From the NCBI GenBank assembly GCA_009778415.1, contig WRJV01000313.1, positions 1 to 14,897 of the forward strand: a stretch of 14,897 bases of DNA. The letters are read 5' to 3'. The position numbers were made by a program, and so were the translations under genes. The DNA is from Clostridiales bacterium (GTDB lineage: Bacteria; Bacillota; Clostridia; Peptostreptococcales; Anaerovoracaceae). Below the pieces are notes generated by a model. That model was given only the letters and a program-made list of their open reading frames with translations, was not told the DNA's origin and ran no database searches. Shown here in pieces: positions 14,330 through 14,897 of the stretch (the first letter of the stretch is position 1; each line of letters begins with the position of its first letter).

Positions 14330-14863
14330 ATGGCAGCGGACACGGGCTTTAGCTTCGGAGAAGTAATGATACATGAGGAGCAAATCCTCGCCAGGGCAGC
14401 CGAGATAGGCAAGGCGATATCAGAGGAGTTTGCAAACGAGGAGGTGCTCGTGGTCGGCATTTTGAAGGGCGCGGTGCTGTGGCTTTCAGATGTAATAAAG
14501 CACATCGACCTGGACGTACACATTGACTTTATGGCTGTCAGCAGCTACGGGGCTTCAACGAAGAGCTCCGGCGTAGTGAGAATCGTAAAAGACCTGGATA
14601 CGTCGATCGAGGGGAAAAACGTGATAATCGTCGAGGACATAGTGGATTCCGGAGTCACTTTGAACTACCTCAAGAGCTACTTGCTGGGGATGGGGCCAAA
14701 GAGCCTTCGCATATGCGCGCTCCTCGACAAGCCCGCAGGCAGGCGGGCTGAGATCGATGTGGATTACGTGGGATTCACGGTTGACGACCGGTTCATAGTC
14801 GGGTATGGGCTCGACTACAACCAACGGTACCGGAACCTCCCCTACATCACCTGCCTCATATAG
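14330..14863 (+). CDS. hpt: Hypoxanthine phosphoribosyltransferase
   Basis: A 177-residue purine-salvage enzyme that joins hypoxanthine or guanine to PRPP, giving IMP or GMP. The PRPP-binding motif VIIVEDIVDSGVT lies at 98-110, with the acidic pair E102-D103 and the catalytic Asp at 106. The GILKGA loop (43-48) and the C-terminal purine-binding region from LLDKP to YGLDYNQRYRNLPYI are typical. The ATG at 14330 has only a weak AAGG ahead of it. An internal ATG at 14366 has CGGAG 5 bases upstream and would give 165 residues; the longer form fits homologues better. It is the last gene in view and lies 3 bases after the small membrane gene. In many Bacillota hpt is followed by ftsH, but the window ends first. 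Confidence 0.95.
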   Translation: MAADTGFSFGEVMIHEEQILARAAEIGKAISEEFANEEVLVVGILKGAVLWLSDVIKHIDLDVHIDFMAVSSYGASTKSSGVVRIVKDLDTSIEGKNVIIVEDIVDSGVTLNYLKSYLLGMGPKSLRICALLDKPAGRRAEIDVDYVGFTVDDRFIVGYGLDYNQRYRNLPYITCLI

Positions 14864-14873
14864 CGCTGCTAGT

Positions 14874-14891
14874 CACCGCGTGCGCGCGGTG
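14874..14891 (+). repeat. GC-rich inverted repeat after hpt
   Basis: CACCGCG (14874-14880), loop TGCG, and CGCGGTG (14885-14891) form a perfect 7-bp stem 10 bases after the hpt stop. It may be the stem of a terminator or a pause site, but the window ends 6 bases later, so the needed T tract cannot be seen. Confidence 0.45.
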
Positions 14892-14897
14892 CGCGGG

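Noticed and set aside
1..14897. CRISPR array, insertion sequence, phage genes, tRNA or rRNA
   Set aside because: I saw no regularly spaced repeats, transposase or integrase motifs, or RNA gene sequences. A tRNA or Rfam scan could still find something small that I missed.

Overview
This window reads as a chromosomal segment of a Bacillota bacterium, most likely a member of Clostridia. The evidence is an IleRS of the type common in Clostridia and Bacteroidetes, a small P-loop protein family that I associate with clostridial genomes, and a tig-clpP-clpX-lon-ysxC cluster. Purine-rich Shine-Dalgarno sites are common and ATA (Ile) and AGG (Arg) codons are frequent. I cannot name a family or genus from the sequence. 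Base composition looks even, and I see no insertion sequence, phage gene, CRISPR array, rRNA or tRNA.

Layout. (1) 1-4296, plus strand: a terminator-like hairpin, a near-consensus promoter, then ileS and rlmN joined by an ATGA overlap. Both serve translation: tRNA charging, and methylation of 23S rRNA and tRNA. (2) 4286-5827, minus strand: a V4R-domain protein followed by a soluble GGDEF diguanylate cyclase, with their own promoter. The pair looks like a sensor and c-di-GMP output unit. The cyclase gene ends inside rlmN. (3) 5842-6965, plus strand: a small P-loop NTPase of unknown role and a Nudix hydrolase related to CoA pyrophosphatases. (4) 6945-7700, minus strand: a stand-alone CYTH triphosphatase with its own promoter, overlapping the Nudix gene tail to tail. 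(5) 7720-14863, plus strand: a tight run of tig, clpP, clpX, lon, ysxC, a small membrane protein related to DUF1232, and hpt. Gaps in this run are 36 bases or less, so it is probably one operon. It covers folding of nascent chains, regulated proteolysis (ClpXP, Lon), ribosome assembly (YsxC) and purine salvage (Hpt).

The two ends are housekeeping. The less ordinary part is the block at 4286-7619, which holds five regulatory or phosphohydrolase genes. The strongest single observation is in IleRS: the class I HIGH motif is replaced by GIHH, with the first and third residues swapped, a change linked to mupirocin hyper-resistance in IleRS2 enzymes. I found no clear evidence of a wholly new multi-gene system. 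The best candidates for new biology are the V4R/GGDEF pair with its tandem-repeat promoter, the P-loop/Nudix pair, and a similar GC-rich hairpin in the leaders of two separate transcription units.
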